Shown piece after piece: positions 1 to 8,434 of a stretch of 60,972 bases of DNA (positions within the stretch are counted from its first letter, which is position 1; the number at the start of each line of letters is the position of its first letter). The notes under the pieces are model-generated. The model had not been told where the DNA came from and ran no database searches. It saw only the letters and a list, made by a program, of their open reading frames with translations. Source of the DNA: Enterobacteriaceae bacterium UBA2655 (GTDB lineage Bacteria > Pseudomonadota > Gammaproteobacteria > Enterobacterales > Enterobacteriaceae); assembly GCA_002359495.1 (NCBI GenBank), contig DENB01000025.1, positions 1 through 60,972 on the forward strand, written 5' to 3'. The position numbers were made by a program, and so were the translations under genes.

Positions 1-8
1 TTTTATAG

Positions 9-1091
9 AGCTATAACACCGGCAAGCGGAAGGTGGATTCTGTCGATACTTTCGCCAGCGGTCCGTACCAGCTGTTTGGCCGTCAGCATGAGCTGATGGC
101 GGGCGTCAGTTACAGCAAGCAGCAAAACACCTACTACAGCAGTTTCGATAACATCTCGCCCGAGTCGCTGGGGAATTTTAATACTTACAACGGCGACTAT
201 CCTGAAACCGACTGGAGTCCGCGCAGCCTGGCGCAGGATGATACCATCCGTCAAAAATCCGCCTATCTGGCGACCCGCGTCTCGCTGGCCGATCCGCTGC
301 ACCTGATTCTGGGCGCGCGCTATACCCGCTGGAACGCCCATACCCTGACGCAGGAGACGGAAAAAAATCGTATTACCCCTTACGCCGGTCTGGTGTATGA
401 CATCAACGATACCTGGTCCGCCTACGCCAGCTACACCTCGGTATTCCAGCCGCAAACCTATCGGGATATCAGCGGCAACTATCTGTCGCCGCAGGTAGGT
501 AAAAACTACGAGACCGGGCTGAAGGCGGACTGGCTGAACAGTCGTCTGACCGCCTCGATTTCGCTGTTCCGCATTGAGCTGGATAACGTGCCGCAGAATA
601 CCGGACGCATTATTCCCGGCTCCACCGATACCGCTTACGAAGGCGCGGACGGCACGGTGAGCAAAGGCGTTGAGTTTGAGATCAACGGCGCGCTGACCGA
701 TAACTGGCAGATGACCTTTGGCGGCACGCGCTATCTGGTGCGAGACGGCAATGGCGAGGCGGTGAACCCTAACCTGCCGCGTTCACAGCTTAAGCTGTTC
801 ACCAGCTATCGCCTGCCGCAGTGGCAGCCGCTGACGCTGGGCGGCGGCGTTAACTGGCAAAATCACGTCTGGAACGATGTAGGCGCGCCGGAAGGCAACG
901 GCACCTGGCGCGCGAAGCAGGGCAGCTATGCGCTGGTCGACCTGTTTGCCCGTTATGATGTCACCAAACAGTTGTCGATCCAGGCGAACCTGAACAACCT
1001 GTTTGATAAAGAGTACGATACCAATATCGGCAGCTACGTGGTCTACGGCGAACCGCGTAACTTCTCAGTCACCGCCAGCTATAAGTTCTGA
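9..1091 (+). CDS. fhuE: TonB-dependent ferric-siderophore receptor, C-terminal part (FhuE-like), 5' end outside window
   Basis: This is the C-terminal half of an outer-membrane beta-barrel that imports a ferric hydroxamate-type siderophore using TonB energy. About 350 residues of barrel are visible, with alternating aromatic beta strands, the late motif NLFDKEYDTNIGSYVVYGEPRN and a terminal aromatic residue (SYKF) expected for BAM-dependent assembly. The C-terminal wording recalls FhuE (coprogen/rhodotorulic acid receptor). The plug domain and TonB box lie upstream of the window. Codons read cleanly from position 9, but the codon at 6-8 in this frame is TAG, while frame 1 over the first nine bases reads Phe-Tyr-Arg. 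The gene may therefore carry a nonsense mutation or a one-base frameshift here. GTG at 33 is the first start-like codon but is internal to the family. A strong terminator follows. Confidence 0.8.
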   Translation, partial: SYNTGKRKVDSVDTFASGPYQLFGRQHELMAGVSYSKQQNTYYSSFDNISPESLGNFNTYNGDYPETDWSPRSLAQDDTIRQKSAYLATRVSLADPLHLILGARYTRWNAHTLTQETEKNRITPYAGLVYDINDTWSAYASYTSVFQPQTYRDISGNYLSPQVGKNYETGLKADWLNSRLTASISLFRIELDNVPQNTGRIIPGSTDTAYEGADGTVSKGVEFEINGALTDNWQMTFGGTRYLVRDGNGEAVNPNLPRSQLKLFTSYRLPQWQPLTLGGGVNWQNHVWNDVGAPEGNGTWRAKQGSYALVDLFARYDVTKQLSIQANLNNLFDKEYDTNIGSYVVYGEPRNFSVTASYKF

Positions 1092-1098
1092 TAACGAA

Positions 1099-1125
1099 AA
1101 TGGCTCCGTTCAGGGGCCATTTTTT
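1099..1125 (+). terminator. Rho-independent terminator after the receptor gene
   Basis: A 9-bp stem (AATGGCTCC with GGGGCCATT, one T-G wobble) and a 5-nt loop are followed by a T run, 8 bases after the receptor stop codon. Confidence 0.85.
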
Positions 1126-1286
1126 GCTCCCCTTCTTCTCTCTAACCTGAAACCCGCCTGTGTCGGGCGCCTATGACATCTATCGCGCCCGCCTCATTCT
1201 GTCTTTGATTGGTCTACACTCACCGCGAGAGAGGTTAATCCTCCAGGATAAAAAACATCGCGAGAGCACGCGTTTATGGGTGAAGC

Positions 1287-1847
1287 ATGAAAATCCGCTT
1301 TTTGTCGGCCAATGAATTCAAACTGAGCGAAGTCCGTAAAATCCTTGAGCCGGTAGGGGTTGAGGTAATCCCGATCGCGCAGCGTATTGAAGAGATTCAA
1401 ACTGAAAACGAGGTCGCGCTGGTGCGTGACAAACTGACCAAAGCCTTTTCTCTTATCGGACGTCCGCTGTTTGTCGAGCATACCGGCCTCTACCTTGACG
1501 GTCTGAACGGCCTGCCGGCGGGACTGACGCGCATATTCTGGGATCGGCTGGAAGCCGATCGCTTTACCGCGCTGGTACAGGGACTGGACAGTCAGTGCGT
1601 GACGGCGAAAACCGTGCTGGGCTACTGCGATGGCCGCAAAATGTACCAGTTCGAAGGCCAGCTGCGCGGCACCATCGCAAAACAGCCGGCGGGACCGCGC
1701 GAATTTCAATGGGACTGCGTTTTCATTCCCGACGGGTATACGCAAACCTTTGCCGAAATGGGGGAAGTGAAAAATGAGATTTCCATGCGACGGCTGGCGC
1801 TCGACCGATTCGCCGCCTTTCTGAAAACGTCGCGAGGACTGGCATGA
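1287..1847 (+). CDS. HAM1/RdgB-like non-canonical purine NTP pyrophosphatase fold protein (KomB-like)
   Basis: This protein has the inosine/xanthosine triphosphate pyrophosphatase (HAM1, ITPA, RdgB) fold at 186 residues. The N-terminal SANEFKLSEVRKIL replaces the usual TGNxxKxxE loop, VEHTGLYLDGLNGLPAG replaces ADDSGLxVDxLxGxPG, and PAGPREFQWD and KNEISMRRLAL correspond to the base-binding region. The general-base Asp of RdgB (D69) aligns with His65, and the SHR base-recognition motif reads SMR, so hydrolysis may be lost and ligand sensing retained. It overlaps the SIR2 gene by ATGA, so the two are translationally coupled. HAM1-like KomB with SIR2-like KomC is, from memory, the dITP-sensing NADase complex of the Kongming anti-phage system. 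Fold confidence is high; the defence role is inferred. Confidence 0.8.
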   Translation: MKIRFLSANEFKLSEVRKILEPVGVEVIPIAQRIEEIQTENEVALVRDKLTKAFSLIGRPLFVEHTGLYLDGLNGLPAGLTRIFWDRLEADRFTALVQGLDSQCVTAKTVLGYCDGRKMYQFEGQLRGTIAKQPAGPREFQWDCVFIPDGYTQTFAEMGEVKNEISMRRLALDRFAAFLKTSRGLA

Positions 1848-2638
1848 AACCTGAACTGAAACGCGCTTATGATTCCGGCAAGCTGATTCTGTTCGCCGGC
1901 GCAGGCATTTCCCGCAACCTCGGTTTGCCGGAGTGGCATGAACTGATCGCTCACCTGGCGAACGAGCTGGGTTACGATCCGAAAATTTTCAACGCCTACG
2001 GCACGCACCTGTCGCTGGCGGAGTACTACAAACAGAAAAAAGGTTCGCTGGGACCGCTGCGTAGCTGGATGGACCGCGAATGGCATCGTCCGGATATCGA
2101 TGTCCGCAGCTCGGAAATTCATACCCTGATTACCCAGGGCAACTTTTCCCGCATCTACACCACCAATTACGATCGCTGGCTGGAGATGGCGCATGAAGCG
2201 CATGGCGTCCCTTATAGCAAAGTGGCGAACGCCGCCGATCTGGTGGCATTGACCGAAGATAAGCGGCACATTATCAAGCTGCACGGCGATTTTGATGACG
2301 ACACGTCCATCGTGCTCGATGAGAGCAGCTATTTTGAGCGTCTCTATTTCGATTCTCCGCTGGATATTAAGCTGACCCACGATGTGATCGGCAGCTCCGT
2401 GCTTTTTATCGGCTACAGCATCAGCGATTTTAATATCCGCCTGCTTTTTTATCGTCTCACCAAAATGTGGAGCCGCACCGGCCTTGCTTCAGCGCGTCCG
2501 AAATCTTATCTGTTCACCAACCGCAATAATCCGGTGGCGAAAGAGGTGCTGGGACAATGGGGCATTGAAATGATCGTCTCTGAAGAGGATGACCCGCGCA
2601 AAGCGCTGGCGGATTTTCTCGAAGAATTGATCGCCTGA
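1844..2638 (+). CDS. SIR2-family NADase-like effector (KomC-like)
   Basis: This is a 264-residue stand-alone SIR2 domain. Visible motifs in order are FAGAGIS at residues 17-23 (NAD loop), TTNYD with Asn108, KLHGD with His147 (the Asn/His pair used by bacterial SIR2 NADases) and VLFIGYSISDFNIRLLF near residue 190, typical of SIR2 proteins in anti-phage systems such as ThsA and DSR. No membrane segment or signal peptide is seen. The ATG overlaps the stop of the HAM1-like gene by ATGA, so the two products are probably made in fixed ratio and may form a complex. The likely activity is NAD+ depletion when the partner binds an altered nucleotide; that is an inference from the pairing. A weak GC hairpin lies at 2664-2681, just downstream. 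Confidence 0.85.
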   Translation: MKPELKRAYDSGKLILFAGAGISRNLGLPEWHELIAHLANELGYDPKIFNAYGTHLSLAEYYKQKKGSLGPLRSWMDREWHRPDIDVRSSEIHTLITQGNFSRIYTTNYDRWLEMAHEAHGVPYSKVANAADLVALTEDKRHIIKLHGDFDDDTSIVLDESSYFERLYFDSPLDIKLTHDVIGSSVLFIGYSISDFNIRLLFYRLTKMWSRTGLASARPKSYLFTNRNNPVAKEVLGQWGIEMIVSEEDDPRKALADFLEELIA

Positions 2639-2819
2639 ATCCCTACTCAATTTCATCTGGTAGCGCCTGTTCCGTCAGGCGTCTGTTGTGACATCGTCAC
2701 TTCGACATTGATCAATTCGGGCGCACCCGACTAACCGAAACGGCTTTAGTCTGACTATACTTTTCCCGATATACGGGGCTTACAGCGTTTAAATAACGAT
2801 TAACACAGGAACCGGTGAA

Positions 2820-3359
2820 ATGAACATCGTCTGTCTGGGTTGGGGATCGCTGATTTGGGAACCGAAAGCGCTGCCTGTCGCAAGCGCGTGGCACAATGAC
2901 GGTCCCAGACTGCAAATCGAATTTTCACGCATCGCGGACGGCGGCGAACTCTCTACAGCTATCTGTCTCAATGCGCCCGAAGTGCCGGTTTACTGGAACC
3001 GTCTCGCCACTACCACGCTGGGAGAAGCCTGTGAAGCGTTGCGTCAGCGCGAACAAATCCCCGACCATCGCCAGGATGGCGTCGGCGTATTGCTGGTCGC
3101 GTCAGCCCCGGTAGGCAAGCTGTCGGAATGGGCCAAAGGCAGGGATATCGATGCGATTATCTGGACCGCGCTGCCGCCGCGCGTGGATCATATTGAAGGC
3201 CGTATTCCGACGATTGAAGAAGCTCTGGCTTACCTTGACGGCCTGCGCGGCGAGACGCGCCAACACGCCCGCGACTATATCGAGCAGACGCCGACGCAGC
3301 TCGATACGCCCTACCGGCGCGTCATCGCCGAAACCCTGGGCTGGCGCAGCCAGGCATAA
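2820..3359 (+). CDS. Small conserved protein, possible gamma-glutamylcyclotransferase-like (GGCT/AIG2) fold
   Basis: This 179-residue cytoplasmic protein begins with LGWGSLIWEP, which resembles the YGSLMxxP substrate loop of GGCT/ChaC/AIG2 proteins, followed by an IEFSRIADGG segment like their FxRxS strand. I do not recognise a named family member and cannot place the catalytic Glu, so no reaction is assigned. It follows the SIR2 gene after 181 bases that contain the small palindrome GTGACATCGTCAC (2688-2700) and a possible -10 (TATACT), so it is probably a separate transcript. Its last 38 bases overlap the end of the convergent, broken amidohydrolase gene. Coding quality is good throughout; the function call is tentative. 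Confidence 0.65.
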   Translation: MNIVCLGWGSLIWEPKALPVASAWHNDGPRLQIEFSRIADGGELSTAICLNAPEVPVYWNRLATTTLGEACEALRQREQIPDHRQDGVGVLLVASAPVGKLSEWAKGRDIDAIIWTALPPRVDHIEGRIPTIEEALAYLDGLRGETRQHARDYIEQTPTQLDTPYRRVIAETLGWRSQA

Positions 3360-4766
3360 AGCAGCTTGCAGAAACAGGGCAAGCCGCGAAGGAAGACAGG
3401 GACCACTGTGCCGCGGCGCGTTGAATTAACCCTTCCGCCGAGGTTCTGGCGTTATCCAGCACCTCCGCCATCTTCAGATTCTGCATTTCGCCATGCAGTT
3501 TGATAACGCGTCCGTCAACAATCACGGCTTCAACATTTTCCGGGCGCGCCGAGTAAACCAGCAGCGCGGCGGGATCGCCGCCGCCGAAACCGCTCATGTT
3601 CAGCGCAGCAGGATTGATGATCTGCACATCAGCGCGTTTGCCAGGCTCAAGCGAGCCGGTAATCGCGCCCAGCCCGAGCGCATCAGCGCCGCGCCGGGTC
3701 GCCAGCTCCAGCAGCTGACGCGGCCTCGGACGCGCTTCATCGCGGGTCGCGCCGCTGAGAGTCAAGGCGGCAAGGCGGCAAGGCGCATATTCGCGAACAT
3801 ATCGCCGCTTCCGGCGAGCGAATTGCCATCGATGCCTAATCCCTGGCGCGTAATGGGATGAAAATGATCGAGGCGCGTTAATCCATAGCCGACATGTTGC
3901 TCGCTGAGCGGCGTGACGGCCAGCGCAGCGCCTGCCTTTTGCAGGGCCGCCAGCTGCGCTTCGCTGGCATCAGTGGCATGAACCACGGTGACGAAAGGCG
4001 CGAGATAGTGACGCGCGATTAACGCATCGAACATGGCGCTGGCGTCTCCGCTGACATGCACCTGCACCGGCAAGGCATTTTGTTGCGCCATGCGATATTC
4101 GCGGTCGCGCATCGCCCAGTTCTCTTCATTCTTTAAATCGCGCGGCAGACGCCAGCCCAATCCGGGCGTCACCCGGCCATGCGGCTGGCGGGCAAGCACG
4201 GCGAGATGATCAATATCGATACTCTTTTGCGTGGTTTTATCCGGCCCGCCGTAATACACAATGGCGCGAATGCCGCTGTCGTTTAGCGCTTTATAGCCCG
4301 CATCGCCCCAGGCCGGCCCCTGAATGTTGTCGAAGAAATCGCCGCTGGAGGTAATCCCCGCAGAGAGCAGCTCCAGCGCGCCGCTGTACATAGCGATATA
4401 GATATCATCAGGCTGCATGACTTTCGCCAGCCGGTTGCTTACCGGGAAAAACTTACCGTCGCCGTTGCGGAACTGACCGCGCATGGTTGTTACCCAGAGG
4501 TGCGAATGGGCATCGACAAAGCCCGGCAGCACAAATTTATCCTGCGCATCGATGATCTGCGCGCCGTTCGCTTCCAGATTTTTACCCACCGCCACAATGT
4601 TATTGTCGCGGATCAGCACGTCGCCCTGAGGCAAATCCTGCCCGCCGGGCGCCATCGTCATCACGTAGCCGTTACGAATAAGCAGGGCGTTATTCGTCGC
4701 AGCTTGCAAATCAAAAGCCGACAGGGCGAGCAGCAGGCTTACGCCCGACATCATTCTGCGTATCAT
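3322..4766 (-). pseudogene. Secreted metal-dependent amidohydrolase, frameshifted at an 8-bp tandem repeat
   Basis: This is an amidohydrolase of the TRZ/ATZ/guanine-deaminase-like superfamily with a Sec signal peptide (MIRRMMSGVSLLLALSAFDLQA), about 475 residues when restored. The first frame (4766-3762) carries the metal motif VDAHSHLW, VQVHVSG, VVHATDASE and GIDGNS; it ends MRLAALPP-stop. The second frame (3765-3322) continues with TLSGATRDEARPRPRQLLELATRRGADALGLG and the usual KRADVQIINP tail. The break lies exactly in three near-copies of CAAGGCGG (3763-3785). Removing one 8-bp copy gives MRLAALTLSGAT and restores one continuous frame. The export signal and amidohydrolase type argue against it being the adenosine deaminase partner (KomA) of the neighbouring HAM1/SIR2 pair. 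Substrate is unknown. Confidence 0.85.
3763..3785. repeat. 8-bp tandem repeat, nearly three copies, at the amidohydrolase frameshift
   Basis: CAAGGCGG occurs twice and is followed by CAAGGCG. Two copies would keep the amidohydrolase in frame; the third shifts it. Slipped-strand gain of one unit is the simplest explanation. Confidence 0.85.
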
Positions 4767-4980
4767 GTGGTCTCCAGAGTTGAGGTTATGAAACGGCCGA
4801 TCGCGGTGCGAAAAGGGTAACAGGCGCCGGTTATTTGAAATTAATTTTTCATTTAAGATAGCAGTAAAATAATTAATGCGCGCAAACGCTTACTTTACGT
4901 AAGCAGGCGGCAGACTGAACGACGGCAGGCAGATAAAAAGAAATGCAGCAGAAGCGTGTAAAAAAAATCCGAAGCTGATA

Positions 4981-5000
4981 TACTGTATATAATTACAGTA
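4981..5000 (+). promoter_or_regulatory. LexA (SOS) box of yebG
   Basis: CTGTATATAATTACAG at 4983-4998 is a perfect CTGT-N8-ACAG LexA site inside a 20-base near-palindrome. It ends 14 bases before the yebG ATG and directly abuts the Shine-Dalgarno TAGGAGGTGG (5001-5010), so LexA would block transcription of yebG. Confidence 0.93.
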
Positions 5001-5013
5001 TAGGAGGTGGATC

Positions 5014-5346
5014 ATGGCTGTTGAAACAAAATTCGTTGTCGTAAGAAAAGGTGAAGAGAAAATGACATTTGCCAGCAAAAAAGAGGCGGACGCCTACGAC
5101 AAGATGCTCGACATGGCAGAAGCGTTCACCGACTGGCTGTTACAAAGCGACCTGCAGATGGACGAAGTCCAGGCGGAAAACCTGGGTCTCTATCTGGCCG
5201 AACAGAAAGACGCCGTGCAGCATATCCTGCGTACCAGCAAACTGCCTGACGCCGGCAGCGCGCAGCCTGCCGCAGAGAACGCCGATAAAGCGGAGTCTGA
5301 AGAAGCGAGCGGCGGCAAGAAAATCAGAGCGGTAAAAGCAGCCTGA
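5014..5346 (+). CDS. yebG: YebG family DNA-damage-inducible protein
   Basis: This small SOS-regulated protein has no established biochemical role. The first 75 residues match YebG closely (MAVETKFVVVRKGEEKM, then SKKEADAYDKMLDMAEAF and AEQKDAVQHIL). The C-terminal 35 residues are a variable acidic and alanine-rich tail ending in a basic KKIRAVKAA segment, and the 110-residue length slightly exceeds the roughly 96 residues of E. coli YebG. The start is set by an excellent ribosome-binding site immediately after a perfect LexA box. It is monocistronic, with its own terminator. Confidence 0.95.
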   Translation: MAVETKFVVVRKGEEKMTFASKKEADAYDKMLDMAEAFTDWLLQSDLQMDEVQAENLGLYLAEQKDAVQHILRTSKLPDAGSAQPAAENADKAESEEASGGKKIRAVKAA

Positions 5347-5375
5347 TCGCCCTGATATCTGAATAACGTTAAACA

Positions 5376-5410
5376 CGCCGTAAGCGGGAAACTGCTTATG
5401 GCGTTTTTTT
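5376..5410 (+). terminator. Rho-independent terminator of yebG
   Basis: The imperfect stem CGCC-G-TAAGC / GCTTA-T-GGCG with loop GGGAAACT is followed by seven T residues. Confidence 0.85.
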
Positions 5411-5447
5411 ATCCGCGCCGTTCAGCGTCGGCGCGCGCCCGAAAGCA

Positions 5448-6131
5448 TTACTCCGCGTAACGGGAGATGAGCTGCGAGGCGATCTCCGTCAGATCTTTGC
5501 CGATGAAAGTCGGCTGCGGCCCCACCGGCAGCGGCGCGTTATTCGGACGAAGAATTAACGCGGCGTCCCATCCTGCGGCTCTGGCGCCAATAATGTCCCA
5601 GCTGTGACAGGCGATCAGGCAGTAGCCGTTCAGGTTATCGCCCATTTTAGGCTCGATATCCCGATAGGTTTTCAGCGCCGGTTTAAATAACTGCGAACGT
5701 TCATCAACGCTGAACGTCTTTTCGAAAAAGCGCGCAATGCCGGCGTTTTCCAGCTGGGCCGTTTGCGTAGCCGCCGCGTTATTGGTCAGGGTAAACAGCG
5801 AAAACCCCTGTTTTTGCAGGCGCTCCAGCGCAGCCGGGACTTCCGGGTGTACCGGCAGGGATTTCATCAATGTCTGCAGCTGCCGGATATCGGCATCGGT
5901 TACCGGCACATCGGCGATGTCAGCCTGCATTTTCAGCGTCGCGGCGCCCAGTTCGCCAAACGGCTGATAGTCTCCAATCAGCGAGAGCGACTGTGAATAG
6001 AGAATCGTCTGTGCAAACCATTCCCGCATCGCCTGAGGCGTGACCAGCGTCTCGGCAAAAAAAGGGGTTAACGCCTCGATATCCAGTAAGGTTTCGTTAA
6101 CGTCGAAGATTAAAGCGGGCAGCGTTTTCAT
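5448..6131 (-). CDS. Haloacid dehalogenase type II-like HAD hydrolase
   Basis: This cytoplasmic HAD-superfamily hydrolase has 227 residues, the usual size of L-2-haloacid dehalogenases. Motif I is FDVNETLLD (nucleophile Asp10), motif II is TLTNN near residue 113, the motif III Lys lies in LFKPALKTYRD and the motif IV region is IACHSWDIIGARAAGWDAALI, which matches the type II dehalogenase pattern rather than that of phosphoglycolate phosphatases. It converges on yebG and is divergent from the FAD monooxygenase gene that starts at 6295, with 163 bases between. The true substrate could be a haloacid or another small acid; the family call is firm, the substrate is not. Confidence 0.85.
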   Translation of the reverse strand: MKTLPALIFDVNETLLDIEALTPFFAETLVTPQAMREWFAQTILYSQSLSLIGDYQPFGELGAATLKMQADIADVPVTDADIRQLQTLMKSLPVHPEVPAALERLQKQGFSLFTLTNNAAATQTAQLENAGIARFFEKTFSVDERSQLFKPALKTYRDIEPKMGDNLNGYCLIACHSWDIIGARAAGWDAALILRPNNAPLPVGPQPTFIGKDLTEIASQLISRYAE

Positions 6132-6294
6132 TCACAACTCCTGACAGCATGATGATTTTCAGCTACTGATTTTAGAGCAAAGCGGGGCAGTGGGCGTTTT
6201 TGTCAGAAACGGGAGGTGCATCAGAGCGAGCTTAGCGGAATCTGCCATGCTAAATCCGCACCCCGCAAAACTGAAACCTTACCGGAGAGAGACA

Positions 6295-7845
6295 ATGTCT
6301 GACGATATGGTGTTGATCGCCGGAGCAGGACCGACAGGGATGGTTCTGGCGCTCTGGCTGAGCCGCCTGGGGATTAACGTGCGCATTATCGATAAGCTTG
6401 ACAGCCATGTGCAGCAGTCGCGCGCGATGGTGGTGCATGCGCGCACGCTGGAACTCTATCAGCAGTGCGATCTTGCAGAGGATCTGGTGGCTTCCGGCAA
6501 TCGTAACCACGGTATAAACCTCTGGGCGGACAATAAGCTCAGAGCGCATTTCGCCTTCGACGCTATCAGCTCCGCGCTGACGCCTTATCCCTTTCTGCTG
6601 GTCTTTCCGCAGGACCATCACGAAGCGCTGCTTGAGAAGCATCTCAACGCTGCCGGAATAAAAATAGAGCGTAACAGCGAGCTGATCGATTTCGAGGATA
6701 ACGGCAATGGGATCAGCGCAACCATACGCAGATCGGATAACAGTCACGAGGTGATAGCCACGCGTTTTCTGGCCGGCTGCGACGGCGTGCGATCCAGGGT
6801 GCGGGAAAGACTGCAAATTCCTTTTAAAGGCGGCACCTACGAAAATACTTTTTACGTCGCGGACGTCGAGGCGACCGGTTCTGCCGCCAATGGCGAAGCC
6901 TGGATCGCCTTCGCTGACGCGGAATTTTTGGTAGTGCTTCCTTATGGCCGCGACAACCGGATGCGCCTGATCGGTACCTTTCGTCAGTCAGACGGCGCCG
7001 CGCCGGATACGCTCCGCTTTGAGGATGTCAGTCATCAGGCGATCGCGCAGCTGGGCCTGGAGATCGCCAAAATCAACTGGTTTTCAACCTATCGCGTTCA
7101 TCATCGGGTTGCTGAAACATTTCGTCGCGGCAATGCTTTTCTGCTGGGCGACGCGGCTCATGTCCACAGTCCGGTGGGCGGGCAGGGGATGAATACCGGC
7201 ATCGGCGACGCCGTTAATCTGGCCTGGAAACTGGCGGCGGTGCTGCGCCAGCAGGCGACGGAAAAATTGCTCGGCAGCTACGAGCCGGAGCGACAGGCTT
7301 TCGCCATGAGGCTGGTTAACACCACGGATAAAGCCTTCAGCCTGATCAGCGCGAAAAACAGCGTCGCCGGCGTGGTGCGTACGCGCTTATTTCCCGTCTT
7401 CGCCAGAACCCTCAATCATTCGCCTAAGCTGCAGCAGCGCATGTTCCGCATTCTCTCGCAAATCCGCCTGAACTACCGGCATTCATCGTTATGCGAAGGC
7501 AAGGCGGGTGAAGTGTGCGGCGGCGACCGTCTGCCCTGGGTGAAGACAGCGGAAGAAGATAATTATCACTCGCTCAAACTGATGCGCTGGCAGCTGCATC
7601 TTTATGGAGAAGCGACGCCAGCGTTACAGCGCTGGTGCGCGGAAGCCCCTCTTCCTCTTTCCGTCTTTAGCTGGACGACAGACCATCATCAGGCGGGCCT
7701 GATGGAAAACGGTGCCTATCTGATCCGCCCGGACGGCTATGTGGCGCTGGCGTCGCCGCATTCGCATGAAGCCCGTCTGGATGCGTGGTTTGAGAAAAAT
7801 AACGCCTGCGTCCCAAAAAGCGGTTTAAAAGCGCCGCAGGCGTAA
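6295..7845 (+). CDS. FAD-dependent aromatic-ring monooxygenase (PheA/TfdB family)
   Basis: This group A flavoprotein hydroxylase (517 residues) would use NAD(P)H and O2 to hydroxylate an aromatic or polyketide-like substrate. The N-terminal GAGPTGMVLALWLSRLG is the FAD dinucleotide fold, CDGVRSRVRE is the DG motif, and FLLGDAAHVHSPVGGQGMNTGIGDAVNLAWKLA is the GD motif with the typical helix. A C-terminal thioredoxin-like tail follows. The start at 6295 is chosen because GGAGAGAGACA precedes it and MSDDMVLIAGAGPTG places the FAD motif at the expected distance; the reading frame is open further upstream but without a comparable start. A VOC gene converges on its end. Substrate is unknown. Confidence 0.88.
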   Translation: MSDDMVLIAGAGPTGMVLALWLSRLGINVRIIDKLDSHVQQSRAMVVHARTLELYQQCDLAEDLVASGNRNHGINLWADNKLRAHFAFDAISSALTPYPFLLVFPQDHHEALLEKHLNAAGIKIERNSELIDFEDNGNGISATIRRSDNSHEVIATRFLAGCDGVRSRVRERLQIPFKGGTYENTFYVADVEATGSAANGEAWIAFADAEFLVVLPYGRDNRMRLIGTFRQSDGAAPDTLRFEDVSHQAIAQLGLEIAKINWFSTYRVHHRVAETFRRGNAFLLGDAAHVHSPVGGQGMNTGIGDAVNLAWKLAAVLRQQATEKLLGSYEPERQAFAMRLVNTTDKAFSLISAKNSVAGVVRTRLFPVFARTLNHSPKLQQRMFRILSQIRLNYRHSSLCEGKAGEVCGGDRLPWVKTAEEDNYHSLKLMRWQLHLYGEATPALQRWCAEAPLPLSVFSWTTDHHQAGLMENGAYLIRPDGYVALASPHSHEARLDAWFEKNNACVPKSGLKAPQA

Positions 7846-7856
7846 GCAGGCTGGGA

Positions 7857-8252
7857 TTATTTACCGTAGTGCATGCCTTCCAGCTTCATGCCGTCCGGGT
7901 CGAGGAAAAAGACGGCGTAATAGTCGGGATAATATTCATCAGCGGGATCGACAATGGTGACGTTATTTTCTTCCAGCCATGCCTGTAGCTGATCGACATC
8001 CTGACGGCCGTTCAGTGACCAGGCATAATGGTGAAAACCGGGATTGCCGAGGCGGTACGGCGTGTTCAGGCCCGCGTCGTCAGCCTGATAAATCCATAAC
8101 CGGGTCGTCCCGTCGCTGCACCCCATCGCCTGCGGCTTTTCATCCATTACCTCGAAGCCGAGAAAAGTCATAAGACCGTGGTAGAAAGCGCGTGATGCGG
8201 AAAAATCACTCACCGATAACACAATATGATCGACTGCCCGTACGCGTGACAT
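7857..8252 (-). CDS. VOC (glyoxalase/extradiol dioxygenase fold) family protein
   Basis: This 131-residue single VOC-domain protein starts VRAVDHIVLSVSDFSASRAFY and ends FLDPDGMKLEGMHYG, giving the metal-ligand pattern His near the N terminus and Glu in KLEGMH. Members include glyoxalase I relatives, fosfomycin-resistance proteins and ring-cleaving dioxygenases; nothing here decides between them. The start at 8252 is preferred over an upstream in-frame ATG at 8300 because GGAGGT lies five bases before it. It is convergent with the FAD monooxygenase (11 bases apart) and divergent from the truncated SDR. Confidence 0.85.
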   Translation of the reverse strand: MSRVRAVDHIVLSVSDFSASRAFYHGLMTFLGFEVMDEKPQAMGCSDGTTRLWIYQADDAGLNTPYRLGNPGFHHYAWSLNGRQDVDQLQAWLEENNVTIVDPADEYYPDYYAVFFLDPDGMKLEGMHYGK

Positions 8253-8434
8253 CGTTACCTCCATCGTTTCACCGAAACCTGAACTGTTAAGCGTAGACAA
8301 CCTCCGGCAATCGATCCCTGATCCAACGTCAGAGGCGGCAACGCCGCTGATAAAGCAAAAGGATCCGCCGGTTATTTCGCTGCGGCTTATAGTTAAAAGA
8401 GGTAAACGGGCTTTCCGGACGACAGGAGAGCGAG

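Noticed and set aside
3762..4766. Amidohydrolase as the KomA partner of the HAM1/SIR2 pair
   Set aside because: It has a Sec signal peptide, belongs to a different amidohydrolase branch and is frameshifted, so it cannot act as a cytoplasmic deaminase.
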